Source of the DNA: RYN-230 sp963837515
GTDB taxonomy: Bacteria; Actinomycetota; Actinomycetes; Streptosporangiales; Streptosporangiaceae
Direction of reading: 5' to 3'
Length of the DNA: 64,000 nt
Assembly: GCA_963837515.1 (NCBI GenBank)
Contig: CAWINT010000004.1
Coordinates: 124,001-188,000 of the forward strand
Positions 1 to 8,866 of the stretch are shown piece after piece. The notes beneath the pieces are model-generated. The model saw nothing but the letters and a program-made list of their open reading frames with translations. It ran no database searches and was not told the DNA's origin. Within the stretch, counting starts at the first letter, position 1; every line of letters begins with the position of its first letter. Position numbers and translations under genes: made by a program.

Positions 1-2
1 TG

Positions 3-2486
3 CTGCCGATGACCGGGGTGATCCTGTTCGGCATCATCGTGGTGGTGCTGTCCTACCGCGAGGTGGTCTCGGTCTACACCCGGGCCGGCGGCTCGTACGT
101 GGTGGCCCGGGAGAACTTCGGGCCCCGGGTGGCGCAGGTGGCCGCCGTGGCGCTGATGATCGACTACATCGTGACCGTGGCCGTGCAGACCGCGGCCGGC
201 AGTGCCGCGGTGCTGTCAACCTTCCCGGCGCTGGGCAAGCCGCTCGGGGACACGACGACGCTGCTGCTCATCGCCGTGGCCGCGACCCTGATCATGGCCT
301 TCGTGAACCTGCGCGGGGTGCGGGAGAACGGCAAGGTCTTCGCCCTCCCCACCTACCTGTTCTCCGGCTCGGTCGGGCTGATGATCCTCGTCGGACTGGT
401 CCGTGAGGCGTTCGGCGGGCTGTCGCATGTCCCCTGGCACGCCGGGACGGTGACCATCGGGCACCACTGGAACGGGCTGTACTCGTTCGCCGCCATCTTG
501 ATCCTGGCCCGCGCCTTCGCCAACGGCGGTTCCTCGCTGACCGGGATCGAGGCGGTGTCCAACGCGGTCAGCACGCTGCGTCCCCCGGAGAGCAAGAACG
601 CCCGGCAGATCCTGATCACCCAGGGCAGCATCGTCGCCTTCCTGATCGCTGGTATCTCCTGGTTCGCGCACGTCACCCACGCGGTGCCCTACGCCAGCGG
701 CGTGCCCACCGTGGTCTCCCAGGAGGCCGGGCTGATCTTCGGGTCGGCCCCGGTGGGCAAGTTCCTGTACTACCTGGTCCAGGCGGGCGCCATCACCATC
801 CTGTTCACCGGCGGCAACACCAGCTTCAGCGGCTTCCCGTTCCTGTCCAGCTTCGTGGCCGAGGACTCGTTCCTGCCCCGCTGGCTGAGCAAGCGGGGCC
901 ACCGGCTGGTCTTCTCCAACGGCATCATCGTGCTGACGATCCTGGCCGTCGCGCTGCTGCTGGTGGTCGGGGCGAACACCAACAACCTGGTGCCGTTCTA
1001 CGCCATCGGCGTGTTCACCGGCTTCTCCATGGCCGGCTTCGGCATGGTCCGCTACCACACCAGGACGAAGGAGCCGGGCTGGCGCTGGCGGCGGGTCATC
1101 AACTTCGTGGCGGGCGTGTTCACCTCCCTGGTGGTGGTGATCTTCGCGATCGTGAAGTTCAACGAGGGCGCCTGGCTGGTGGTGGTCGTCTTCCCGATCG
1201 GGGTGTACGCCTTCATCCGGCTGAACCGGGAGTACCGGATGGAATCGCAGGTCCTGGAGCGGATCGGCGACCGGCCCAAGCCACCGGAGCCGCCCAAGTA
1301 CACCCGCCGCGTCGTCTACGTGCTGGTGGACAGCTTCGACCTGGCCACGATCGCGGCGCTGCGCTACGCCCGCAGCCTGCGGCCCACCACGCTGCGCGCG
1401 GTGCACTTCGTCATCGACAACGCGCAGGCGGAACAGTTGCGCGAGGAATGGTCCCGGACCGACCGGGGCGTCGTGCTCGACTTCATCAACTGCCCGGACC
1501 GCCGGGTGGCCCGCTGCGCCGCCGAGCTGGCCAGCGCCGAGGCGGCGCAGCCGGGCACGCACGTCACCGTCGTGCTGCCGCGGCGCAGCTACACGCCGCT
1601 GCTCGGGCGGCTGCTGCACGACCGCACCGCCGACCGGATCGCGGGCGTGGTGAGCCGGATCCCGCACGTGGTCGCGACGATCGTGCCCTTCGACGTCCAG
1701 ACCAGGCTGGAGGTGCTGCACGCCCGGCAGATGGCCAGCGACCGGCGCCAGGCCGAGGCGATGGCCGGCGGGGCCGCAACTCCGCCGGCCTCGGCCACCG
1801 CGACGGTCACGCCGGCCTCGGCCACGCCACCGTCGGCCGCGGTCCCGCCGCCACCCGCTACGCCCGCCGCCACGGACGTCGCGGGCCCGGACGGCACCGA
1901 GCCACCGTTCGCGGACCGGGCCGCGTCGCAGATCATCGCCCCGCCCCAGGGCGGCGGCCGCCCCGGGCCCGCCCCGGCCGGCGCGGGGCAACACCCGGCG
2001 GCCGCGGCGGAACACCCGCAGACCGCGGCCGAACACCCGGAGACCGCCGCGATCATGGCCGCGCCCTCATCCACCCTGCGCGGGCTGCTGCGGCACCGGC
2101 GCCGGGGCGGCGCTGTGCCGGGGCGCCCGCCGGGGCCGCCAGCGGGCGGCGAGCATGCCAGCTATGAGCGGCCCGACCCGCCGACCGGGGTGACCCCCAT
2201 CGGCGCCCTCACCAAGCCGGGGAAGGCCACCGTCGAAGGCCGGGTGCGCGCCGTGGAGATCCGCCCGGTGGAGCGCAACTCGGTGCTCGCCGCCGAGATC
2301 GCCGATTCCACCGGCGACTTGACCGCGCTGTTCTACGGCCGCTCGCATATTCCGGGCATCATCTGCGGCGCCCGGGTGCGTTTCCGCGGGCCGGTCGGCC
2401 TGCGCGACGAAGGGCCCGTCATGATCAACCCGGCCTACGAGCTGATGTTCCCCGGCGCACCCGAGCCGGGGGATGGCGAGAACTAG
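3..2486 (+). CDS. APC-family amino acid permease with C-terminal OB-fold domain (5' partial)
   Basis: Membrane transporter of the amino acid-polyamine-organocation superfamily. The frame is already open at the window edge, and the first readable residues lie in an early membrane segment, so the true start is upstream. Hydrophobic segments fill roughly the first 410 residues. A soluble region follows, beginning near YTRRVVYVLVDS, that resembles a universal-stress-like fold. A long Ala/Pro-rich linker (about residues 590-710) follows. The last ~90 residues (from about PIGALTKPGKATVEGRV to INPAYELMF) look like an OB-fold nucleic-acid-binding domain. The family assignment of the permease is from its overall pattern; the substrate cannot be told. 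An OB-fold on an APC permease is unusual, since in actinobacteria such OB proteins are normally separate small genes. A lost stop between two genes is an alternative, but the frame is continuous. Confidence 0.85.
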   Translation: MPMTGVILFGIIVVVLSYREVVSVYTRAGGSYVVARENFGPRVAQVAAVALMIDYIVTVAVQTAAGSAAVLSTFPALGKPLGDTTTLLLIAVAATLIMAFVNLRGVRENGKVFALPTYLFSGSVGLMILVGLVREAFGGLSHVPWHAGTVTIGHHWNGLYSFAAILILARAFANGGSSLTGIEAVSNAVSTLRPPESKNARQILITQGSIVAFLIAGISWFAHVTHAVPYASGVPTVVSQEAGLIFGSAPVGKFLYYLVQAGAITILFTGGNTSFSGFPFLSSFVAEDSFLPRWLSKRGHRLVFSNGIIVLTILAVALLLVVGANTNNLVPFYAIGVFTGFSMAGFGMVRYHTRTKEPGWRWRRVINFVAGVFTSLVVVIFAIVKFNEGAWLVVVVFPIGVYAFIRLNREYRMESQVLERIGDRPKPPEPPKYTRRVVYVLVDSFDLATIAALRYARSLRPTTLRAVHFVIDNAQAEQLREEWSRTDRGVVLDFINCPDRRVARCAAELASAEAAQPGTHVTVVLPRRSYTPLLGRLLHDRTADRIAGVVSRIPHVVATIVPFDVQTRLEVLHARQMASDRRQAEAMAGGAATPPASATATVTPASATPPSAAVPPPPATPAATDVAGPDGTEPPFADRAASQIIAPPQGGGRPGPAPAGAGQHPAAAAEHPQTAAEHPETAAIMAAPSSTLRGLLRHRRRGGAVPGRPPGPPAGGEHASYERPDPPTGVTPIGALTKPGKATVEGRVRAVEIRPVERNSVLAAEIADSTGDLTALFYGRSHIPGIICGARVRFRGPVGLRDEGPVMINPAYELMFPGAPEPGDGEN

Positions 2487-2620
2487 GGCGGCAAGCCGCC
2501 CCGGCGCGGCCGGGGAGCGCCCAGCCGCCAGTGGGCCGCCGGGGATTGCGCCGCCCTTGGTTACTGAGTAGTAATGGGACGAGGCCGGGACCCCGTCTCC
2601 CGGCCGGACCGGAGGCCGCC

Positions 2621-3739
2621 GTGAGCACGTACGAGCGCTACGCCACCCCCGTCCCGCCCGGCACCTGGGATGTGCCCGTCACCGGCGCCGCGCGGTTCAG
2701 CTGGGAGTACGACGAGGGCCGGGGCCGGCTGCTGGACCTGTACCAGCGGGGCAAGGACAAGCAGTGGGACGCGGTCAAGCGGATCGACTGGGAGCTGCCG
2801 GTGGACCCGTGCCGCGCCATGGAGACGCCCGACGAGTTCTCCCCAATCTACGGCTCCCGGCAGTGGGAGGCGCTGAACGAGGCGGAGCGCCGCGAACTCG
2901 GGCACCACCTGTCCGCCTGGTTGTTCAGCCAGTTCCTGCACGGCGAACAGGGTGCGCTGACGGTCGCCGCCCGGATCGTCGAGACCGTCCCGGACATGGA
3001 CGCCAAGTTCTACGCGGCCACCCAGACCATGGACGAGGCCCGGCACGTCGAGCTGTACTCGCGGTTCCTGCGGGAGAAGATCGGCCTGTACTACCCGGTC
3101 AACCCGGACCTGGCCCAGCTGCTGGCCGACGCGCTGAGCGACTCCCGCTGGGACATGCCCTACCTGGGCATGCAGGTGCTCATCGAGGGGCTGGCACTGG
3201 CCGCGTTCGGGGTGCACCGCGACCTCGCGGCCAATCCGCTGGTGAGGCAGCTGCTGGCCTACGTGATGCAGGACGAGGCGCGGCACGTCGCGTTCGGCCG
3301 GCTGGCGCTGCGGGACTACTACGCCGGGCTGACCGAGGCCGAGCGGGCCGACCGCGAGGAGTTCGTCGTCGAGGGCTGCTACCTGATGCGCAACCGGTTC
3401 CGCGCCCAGGAGGTCTGGGCGCGGATGGGCTACGACGTGGCCGAGTGCCTGGAGTTCACCGAGCACTCGCCGGTGCAGCAGGAGTTCCGGCGGCTGCTGT
3501 TCAGCCGGATCGTGCCGTGCGTGAAGGACATCGGGCTGTGGGGCCCGAAGGTCCGGCACGCCTACGCTGACCTCGGCGTCCTCGGCGCGGCCGACAGTGA
3601 CCTGGCGGCGCTGATGCGGGACGACGAGGACATCGCCGACCGGATCGACCGGGAGAAGGCCGACGCCGCGAATCACGCCGCCGAGATGGCCGCCCGCCAG
3701 GCCGAGGTGGACGCCGCCATCGCCGACGCGGCGGAGTGA
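2621..3739 (+). CDS. Ferritin-like diiron-carboxylate protein
   Basis: Putative ferritin-like/ribonucleotide-reductase-R2-like protein of 372 residues. The GTG at 2621 is chosen because GGAGG sits five bases upstream; the longer upstream frame is Arg/Pro-rich and not protein-like. Carboxylate and His ligands expected for a dinuclear metal site are visible: Glu109 (HGEQGAL), Glu139 and His142 (DEARHVELY), Glu189 (IEGLALAAF), Glu219 and His222 (DEARHVAFG). The two DEARH motifs in an all-helical protein are diagnostic of the superfamily. The substrate is unknown; an oxidase or oxygenase role is inferred only from the metal site. It lies 134 bp after the permease gene and is followed by a strong palindrome that may end its transcript. 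Confidence 0.82.
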   Translation: MSTYERYATPVPPGTWDVPVTGAARFSWEYDEGRGRLLDLYQRGKDKQWDAVKRIDWELPVDPCRAMETPDEFSPIYGSRQWEALNEAERRELGHHLSAWLFSQFLHGEQGALTVAARIVETVPDMDAKFYAATQTMDEARHVELYSRFLREKIGLYYPVNPDLAQLLADALSDSRWDMPYLGMQVLIEGLALAAFGVHRDLAANPLVRQLLAYVMQDEARHVAFGRLALRDYYAGLTEAERADREEFVVEGCYLMRNRFRAQEVWARMGYDVAECLEFTEHSPVQQEFRRLLFSRIVPCVKDIGLWGPKVRHAYADLGVLGAADSDLAALMRDDEDIADRIDREKADAANHAAEMAARQAEVDAAIADAAE

Positions 3740-3750
3740 CCAGATTCCTC

Positions 3751-3796
3751 AGCGGTGTGGATTGCCCCCCGGATCCGGGGGGCAATCCACACCGCT
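3751..3796. terminator. Perfect 46-bp palindrome, probable terminator
   Basis: A perfect inverted repeat centred on the GGATCC at 3771-3776, with no unpaired loop in the DNA. It starts 11 bp after the stop of the ferritin-like gene. There is no T-run, which is usual for actinobacterial hairpin terminators. An operator for the MarR gene 150 bp downstream is less likely given its size. Confidence 0.6.
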
Positions 3797-3936
3797 GTCC
3801 GGCGCCGGCCAGCGCGCCCGCACGTGCACCGGGTACCCGGCGTCGGCCGCCCAGGCGAGCAGCCGGCCGCCGATCCCGCCGGTGGCCCGAAGATCGCCCG
3901 GCCCAACGGCCCGCCGCGGGCCTGATCACCAGGCCG

Positions 3937-3986
3937 GGCCGCCGCGGTCATGCGCGCACTCCTACGGCCGCCGCGGTCATGCGCGC
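3937..3986. repeat. 21-bp direct repeat, offset 29 bp, over the MarR start
   Basis: The 21-mer at 3937-3957 recurs exactly at 3966-3986. Each copy contains an ATG (3950 and 3979), but the offset of 29 puts the second ATG out of frame with the MarR gene. The duplication makes the MarR start uncertain. Confidence 0.7.
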
Positions 3987-4513
3987 GCTCCCCCGGCGCG
4001 TGGGAGCTGCCGTGGGGGGAGCCATTCGGTACCGGAGAGGCCGAGCGGGCCCGGCTCGCGGCCGCCTTCGGCGCGGCGCTGCGCAAGACGGGGGCGCTGA
4101 TGCAGCTCATGGGGCAGGCCGCCGCCGACCGTATCGGCATCAACGCCACCGACCTGAACTGCCTGAACATCCTCAGCTTCCGCGGCCAGATGACCGCCGG
4201 GGAGCTGGCCCGGGAGACCGGCCTGACCACCGCGTCGATCACCGGGGTGGTAGACCGGCTGGAGGAGGCCGGGTACGTGCGCCGGGAGCGGGACCTGCGG
4301 GACCGGCGCCGGGTGGTGATCCAGATCGTGCTGGAAAAGGCTCTCGGCGACGTGGGCACGGTCTTCCGGCCGCTGATGCACGACTGGCAGCGGATGGCCG
4401 CCCGGTACAGCGACGACGACCTGCAGCTGATCGTGGGCTTCTACGGCCGGATGGAAGAGGTGCTGCGCAGTCACCTGACCCGGCTCCGCGAGGGCGCCCA
4501 GGAAGACGGCTAG
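3950..4513 (+). CDS. MarR-family transcriptional regulator
   Basis: Winged-helix repressor-type protein of up to 187 residues. The DNA-binding region is visible: TAGELARETGLTTASITG forms the helix-turn-helix and VDRLEEAGYVRRERDLRDRR is read as recognition/wing with the conserved DxRDRR. The first ~25 residues from ATG 3950 are Arg/Pro-rich and derive from the local duplication, so translation may begin a little downstream; no in-frame ATG or GTG is available before the conserved part. The ligand is unknown. The stop overlaps by 4 bp the stop of the convergent oxidoreductase (shared CTAG at 4510-4513). Confidence 0.85.
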   Translation: MRALLRPPRSCARSPGAWELPWGEPFGTGEAERARLAAAFGAALRKTGALMQLMGQAAADRIGINATDLNCLNILSFRGQMTAGELARETGLTTASITGVVDRLEEAGYVRRERDLRDRRRVVIQIVLEKALGDVGTVFRPLMHDWQRMAARYSDDDLQLIVGFYGRMEEVLRSHLTRLREGAQEDG

Positions 4514-5958
4514 CGGCGGGCGCGGCGAAGGTCGGCCAGGACGGCGTGCGCGGCACCCGCCCCGCACATTCCGTGCACCCCACCTCCGGGCGGCGTGGAG
4601 CTGGAGCACAGGTAGACGCCGGGCAGCGGGGTCCGGTACGGGTCCCAGCGCGGCGTCGGGCGCAGCACGGTCTGCCGTAGCGTGCCGGCCCCGCCGTTGA
4701 TGTCGCCGCCGACGTAGTTCGGGTTGTAGCGCTCCATGTCGGCCGCGGTGCGCACACACCGGGCCAAGATCAGGTCGCGGAACCCCGGCGCGAACCGTTC
4801 GATTTGCGCCTCGATGAGCCCGGATGCGTCGGCCGGGCTGCCCGGCGGCACATGGCAGTAGGCCCACAGGGTGTGCTGCCCGGCCGGAGCCCGGGCGGGA
4901 TCCACCACCCCCGGCTGCACCACCAGGCAGTATGGGCGTTCCGGCAGCCGGCCCGCGGTCACCTCCGCCTCGCTGCGGGCCACCTCGGCCAGCGTTCCGC
5001 CCACGTGGACCGTGCCGGCCTCGCGGCACGCCGCCGCCTGCCACGGGACCGGGCCAGCCAGCGCCCAGTCCACCTTGCACACTCCCGGGCCGTAGCGGAA
5101 CCGGCGCAGCGCCGCCCGGCGGCGGCCCGTCAGCCGGTCCCCGGCCAGGGCCAGCAACTGCCGGGGGGTGACGTCGAGCAGCACCGCCCGGGCCGGGGGC
5201 AGCTCGCCCAGCGAGGCCACCCACCGCCCGGTCTCCACCGCGCCGCCGAGGTCCGCCAGCTCCGCGGCCAGCGCGTCGGCCAGCCGGCCGCTGCCGCCCG
5301 CCACCACCGGCCAGCCCACGGCGTGCGCCGCCATGGTCAGCAGCAGCCCGTAGGCGCCGGTCACCGGGGCACTGAGCGGCAGCATGGAGTGCGCGGCCAC
5401 GCCCGCCAGCAGCGCGCGCGCCTCCTCGGTCCGGAACCACCGGGCCAGCCAGGTGACCGGCGGCAGGCCGGCCACGCCGAACCGGGCCAGCGCCAGCGGG
5501 TGCCGGGGCACCGTGCGGGCTATCGGCGCGAGAATCTCCGGCAGGGTCAGGTCCAGCTCGCGGACCAGCGGGCCGAGCAGCCGCCGGTAGGCGCCGGCGT
5601 CCGGGCCGAGGCTGCCCGCGGTCTCCTCGACCGACCCGGACACCGCGGCGGCCCGGCCGCCGTCCAGCGGGTGCGCGAACGCGCGTTTGGGCGCCAGCAG
5701 CCGCGCGCCGCGGGCGGCCAGGTCGAGCCCGCGGAAGAACGGCGAGGACGCGGCGAGCGGGTGCGCCGCCGAGCACATGTCGTGCCGGAAGCCCGGCAGT
5801 GTGAGTTCCGCGGTCCGGCAGCCACCGCCCAGCGTGGGGTCCCCCTCAATCAGCCGCACCTGAAGGCCGGCCCGGGCGAGCGTGATCGCCGCGGAGAGGC
5901 CATTCGGACCGGAGCCTACGATGACCGCATCGACGGCGGCCCGGCCCGGATGAGTCAC
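4510..5958 (-). CDS. FAD-dependent phytoene-desaturase-like oxidoreductase (CrtI/RetSat type)
   Basis: NAD(P)/FAD-dependent oxidoreductase of 482 residues. The N-terminus carries the Rossmann dinucleotide motif VIVGSGPNGLSAAITLARAG, followed by a Glu (LIEGD) that typically binds ribose and a GGGCRT segment. Near the C-terminus, LPGVYLCSSSTPPGGGVHGM is the usual second FAD-contacting motif of phytoene dehydrogenase-related proteins. GTG 5958 is chosen because the Rossmann fold begins just after it and a purine-rich GGAGGCGGGG element precedes it; the upstream frame is low-complexity. Carotenoid desaturation is not proven, as no other crt gene is nearby. Confidence 0.82.
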   Translation of the reverse strand: MTHPGRAAVDAVIVGSGPNGLSAAITLARAGLQVRLIEGDPTLGGGCRTAELTLPGFRHDMCSAAHPLAASSPFFRGLDLAARGARLLAPKRAFAHPLDGGRAAAVSGSVEETAGSLGPDAGAYRRLLGPLVRELDLTLPEILAPIARTVPRHPLALARFGVAGLPPVTWLARWFRTEEARALLAGVAAHSMLPLSAPVTGAYGLLLTMAAHAVGWPVVAGGSGRLADALAAELADLGGAVETGRWVASLGELPPARAVLLDVTPRQLLALAGDRLTGRRRAALRRFRYGPGVCKVDWALAGPVPWQAAACREAGTVHVGGTLAEVARSEAEVTAGRLPERPYCLVVQPGVVDPARAPAGQHTLWAYCHVPPGSPADASGLIEAQIERFAPGFRDLILARCVRTAADMERYNPNYVGGDINGGAGTLRQTVLRPTPRWDPYRTPLPGVYLCSSSTPPGGGVHGMCGAGAAHAVLADLRRARR

Positions 5959-6263
5959 CGGCCCCCCGCCTCCCGGCCCCGGCGGGCCCGGACGGCCGGG
6001 GGGCAGCAACGGGCGGCGGCGTCCATAGCTCGAGTATCCCGCCCTCGGCGGCCACCAGGACGGCGCCCCTGGCCGAGGGGGGAGTCGGAACCAGGGGCGC
6101 CGTGGCTCGCCGCCGCCGGAGGCCTGCTTTCTGCCAGTATCCGCCACGGCGGTTTCCGCCGCGCACCGCCCCGGGCAGATCCGGTCAGCCGCCGACGGTG
6201 CCGGTGAGCCGCTGCGCCGCCGACGGACGGCCCCGCGACGGCGTCGCCTCCGGCCGCCTGGCA
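5959..6263. other. Gene-free 5' flank of the oxidoreductase
   Basis: Divergent upstream region between the minus-strand oxidoreductase and the repeat array. Frames through it encode only Arg/Pro/Gly-rich low-complexity peptides. I see no convincing gene or clear promoter. Confidence 0.4.
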
Positions 6264-6653
6264 CCGGTGATCCCGGGGGGCTCCGGGGGGTCGTCCCCCC
6301 GGGCTTATTGACCGGCGAGGGGAGGCCCTCCGCAGGAGGGTCTCGCTGAGCCGGTGATCCCGGGGGGCTCCGGGGGGTCGTCCCCCCGGGCTTATTGACC
6401 GGCGAGGGGAGGCCCTCCGGAGGAGGGTCTCGCTGAGCCGGTGATCCCGGGGGGCTCCGGGGGGTCGTCCCCCCGGGCTTATTGACCGGCGAAGGGAGGC
6501 CCTCCGCAGGAGGGTCTCGCTGAGCCGGTGATCCCGGGGGGCTCCGGGGGGTCGTCCCCCCGGGCTTATTGACCGGCGAAGGGAGGCCCGACGAAGGAGG
6601 GCCTCGCTGAGCCGGTGATCCCGGGGGGCTCCGGGGGGTCGTCCCCCCGGGCT
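6264..6653. repeat. Array of five 87-bp tandem hairpin repeats
   Basis: The marker ccggtgatcc occurs at 6264, 6351, 6438, 6525 and 6612, an exact 87-bp period, giving four full units and a partial fifth. Each unit has two inverted repeats: a strong CCCGGGGGG...CCCCCCGGG stem and a weaker ggccctcc/ggagggtc stem. Units differ by a few bases, e.g. gaggggagg versus gaagggagg and cgcagg versus cggagg. The array sits between divergent genes, so it is not simply a shared terminator. A sister array with an 84-bp period lies at 18326-18580. No spacers are present, so it is not CRISPR. Confidence 0.92.
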
Positions 6654-6662
6654 AACAGAGCA

Positions 6663-6698
6663 CTCGCCCTGGGCAGGCCTGAGCCTGCCCAGGGCGAG
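6663..6698. terminator. 16-bp stem hairpin after the repeat array
   Basis: Perfect inverted repeat with arms 6663-6678 and 6683-6698 and a 4-base loop, ten bases beyond the last repeat core. It is a strong RNA hairpin. It lies 167 bp upstream of the HD-domain gene, so it would insulate that gene from transcription through the array. Confidence 0.55.
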
Positions 6699-6864
6699 CC
6701 GATGAGCCGGTCCCCCGTATCATCAATTTGGGTCCCCCAGAGACATCATGGCACGTCAACGGCTCGGCATCGCGTTGGGGGGCCCCGGCGAGCCGGCCAG
6801 CCGCGCCGGCCGGGCCCGGCGGCGGCCGCCCCCGGGGCCGCCGGCCGCCCCGGGATGCGGTGCA

Positions 6865-7491
6865 ATGGGGGCCATGCAGCCCCTCGACGCGCAACTGGCC
6901 TTCCTCCGCGAAGCGGACCGGCTCAAGACGGTCCTGCGGCAGAGCCACCTCATCGACGGCAGCCGCCGGGAGAACTCCGCCGAGCACTCGTGGCATCTGG
7001 CGCTGATGGCCCTCGTTCTGCGGGATTATGCGCCGGCCGGAGCTGACCTCGGGCGGGTGACCGCGATGCTGCTGGTGCACGATCTGGTGGAGATCGACGC
7101 GGGGGACCTGTTCGCCTACGCCGGCGCGCCGGCCCAGGCCCAGCAGGAGGCGGCGGAGCGGGCCGCCGCGGACCGGATCTTCGCGCTGCTGCCGGGCGGC
7201 CAGGGGCGCCAGGCCCGCGCGCTGTGGGACGAGTTCGAGGAGCGGCGCACCCCGGAAGCGAAGTTCGCCCGGGCGCTGGACCGGCTGCAGCCGATGCTGG
7301 CCAACTACGCGCAGGGCGGGGGGACCTGGGCGGAACACGGCATCACGGCCGACCAGGTCCTGGCTAAGGTGGCGCTGATCGAGGACGGTTCCGCCACCCT
7401 CGGCACGTTCGCCCGCGAGCTGGTCCGGTCCTCGGTGGACCGTGGCTTCCTGGCCCCGGCGCCGGGCGGCCCCGCCGGGGCCAGTGGCTGA
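6865..7491 (+). CDS. HD-domain phosphohydrolase (YfbR/HDDC2-like)
   Basis: Metal-dependent phosphohydrolase of about 208 residues, the size of the YfbR/HDDC2 nucleoside-5'-monophosphatase group. The HD metal site is visible: ENSAEHSWHLALMA supplies early His residues, LLVHDLVEIDAGD holds the HD pair (His72-Asp73) with a following Asp. A DGSRRENSAEHSW segment is characteristic of this subfamily. Start is ATG 6865, with ATG 6874 three codons later equally possible; the longer upstream frame is low-complexity. It is convergent with the glycosyltransferase, stops 6 bp apart. Nucleotidase substrate is inferred from family only. Confidence 0.85.
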   Translation: MGAMQPLDAQLAFLREADRLKTVLRQSHLIDGSRRENSAEHSWHLALMALVLRDYAPAGADLGRVTAMLLVHDLVEIDAGDLFAYAGAPAQAQQEAAERAAADRIFALLPGGQGRQARALWDEFEERRTPEAKFARALDRLQPMLANYAQGGGTWAEHGITADQVLAKVALIEDGSATLGTFARELVRSSVDRGFLAPAPGGPAGASG

Positions 7492-7497
7492 GACCGC

Positions 7498-8796
7498 TCA
7501 GGCCGGGCCGGCCAGGGCGGTGCGCTCGATCGCGTCGGCCGCGGCCTGCACCCCGCGCCGGGCCTGGATCGTGGCCGCAGCGCGGCCCAGCCGGGCCCGC
7601 AGCGCGGAGTCGCCGAGCAGCCGGCCCAGCGCGGCGTGCAGCTGCGCGTCGGTGCACCGGTACGGGTCGAGCCGCACACCCAGGCCCAGCTCAGCCACGC
7701 GCTGGGCGTTGTCATGCTGGTCCCAGAACAGCGGCAGCACGATCATCGGCTTGCCGAAGTGCAGTGCCTCGGTGGTCGTGTTGTTGCCCCCGTGCGTGAT
7801 CACCAGGTCGGCCTGCGGGATCACCGAGGTCTGCGGCAGGAACTCCGCGCCGCACATGTTCGGCGCCAGCTCCAGTTCGGCGTGCCGCGGGCCGAGCGAC
7901 ACGATGTAGCGGTGCGGGGTGGCGGCCAGGCTGTCGAGGACGCGGCGCATCAGCCCGACGTCCGCGGAGCCGAGCGAGCCCAGCGAGAAGTAGATCAGCG
8001 CGCCGGGCCGCGCGGCCAGCTCGGCCGGCAGGGCGAACGGTTCGTCGGTCTGCCGGACCGAGGAGTCCAGTCGCTGCCAGCCCGCCCCGAGCGGGCGGCC
8101 CCGCCGGTAGTCGGCCAGTTCCGGGTAGACGTACAGGTTCAGCCGGCCGGGGTGGATGAACTCCAGGTCGGGCAGGGGCGGCGCACCTTGCTCGCGGACC
8201 CAGTCGTTGAACTCCGCCCACATCGGCCGGTGTACCCGGTCGTACTCGGCGCGGAACGCGGCCCAGCCGGACCGGTCACCGGCCGGGTAGCCGGAGAACG
8301 CGGGCGGCAGCGCCGGGTCAGCGATCTCCAGCGGGTTGCACGACACGATGCGGACGAACGGCGCCCCGCTGGTCAGCAGCGCCGGGAAGCCGACCACGTT
8401 GTCTTCGACGATCACGTCCGGGCGGGTCCGGGCCACGATCTCCGCCAGCTGCTGCTGGCAGTACCGGGCGCCGTCGGTCAGCTCCGCCCAGACCGGCCGG
8501 ATGAAACCGTCGAGCTGCTCGATCGTCGGCTTGCGGAACTCCGGCGCGGTGCTGGCGATGAAGTCCTTCCAGAACTGCCCGGCGTCCTGCTCGCCGGGCC
8601 CAGCCGCTGGCGGCGACAGGTCCACCAGGTCCTCGGTGAAGCCGAGCGGCGCCAGCCGGCCCGCCCAGGACGCCTCGGCCGCGAACACCACGCGGTGGCC
8701 GCGGCGGCGCAGCACGTCGCCGATCCCGATGCAGTTGTTGGTCGGCCCGTAGGCGCTCTCCGGCATGAACAGCACGGTCAGCGGCCGGTCAGGCAT
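7498..8796 (-). CDS. GT1-family (MGT/UGT-like) glycosyltransferase
   Basis: NDP-sugar-dependent GT-B glycosyltransferase of 432 residues. The C-terminal donor-binding motif is clear: VITHGGNNTTTEALHFGKP followed by MIVLPLFWDQHDNAQR, matching the signature of macrolide/UDP-glycosyltransferases. The N-terminal acceptor domain starts with a Rossmann-like LTVLFMPESAYGPTNN. It starts with ATG 8796. The acceptor is unknown and there is no natural-product cluster beside it, so a role in glycosylating a lipid or small molecule is only inferred. Confidence 0.88.
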   Translation of the reverse strand: MPDRPLTVLFMPESAYGPTNNCIGIGDVLRRRGHRVVFAAEASWAGRLAPLGFTEDLVDLSPPAAGPGEQDAGQFWKDFIASTAPEFRKPTIEQLDGFIRPVWAELTDGARYCQQQLAEIVARTRPDVIVEDNVVGFPALLTSGAPFVRIVSCNPLEIADPALPPAFSGYPAGDRSGWAAFRAEYDRVHRPMWAEFNDWVREQGAPPLPDLEFIHPGRLNLYVYPELADYRRGRPLGAGWQRLDSSVRQTDEPFALPAELAARPGALIYFSLGSLGSADVGLMRRVLDSLAATPHRYIVSLGPRHAELELAPNMCGAEFLPQTSVIPQADLVITHGGNNTTTEALHFGKPMIVLPLFWDQHDNAQRVAELGLGVRLDPYRCTDAQLHAALGRLLGDSALRARLGRAAATIQARRGVQAAADAIERTALAGPA

Positions 8797-8866
8797 GGCG
8801 GCCTCCGGGATGGGCGACGGTCACGAAAGCCCGAATCTAGCCCAACGGCCCGCCGCGTGGTGCCCC

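Noticed and set aside
216..2036. 606-residue minus-strand open frame over the permease
   Set aside because: Low-complexity Arg/Gly/His-rich shadow of the permease gene.
4510..5958. Carotenoid biosynthesis cluster
   Set aside because: The desaturase-like enzyme stands alone; no crtB, crtE or cyclase gene is visible.
6264..6653. CRISPR array
   Set aside because: Units are 87 bp with no variable spacers, contain long internal hairpins, and no cas gene is near.
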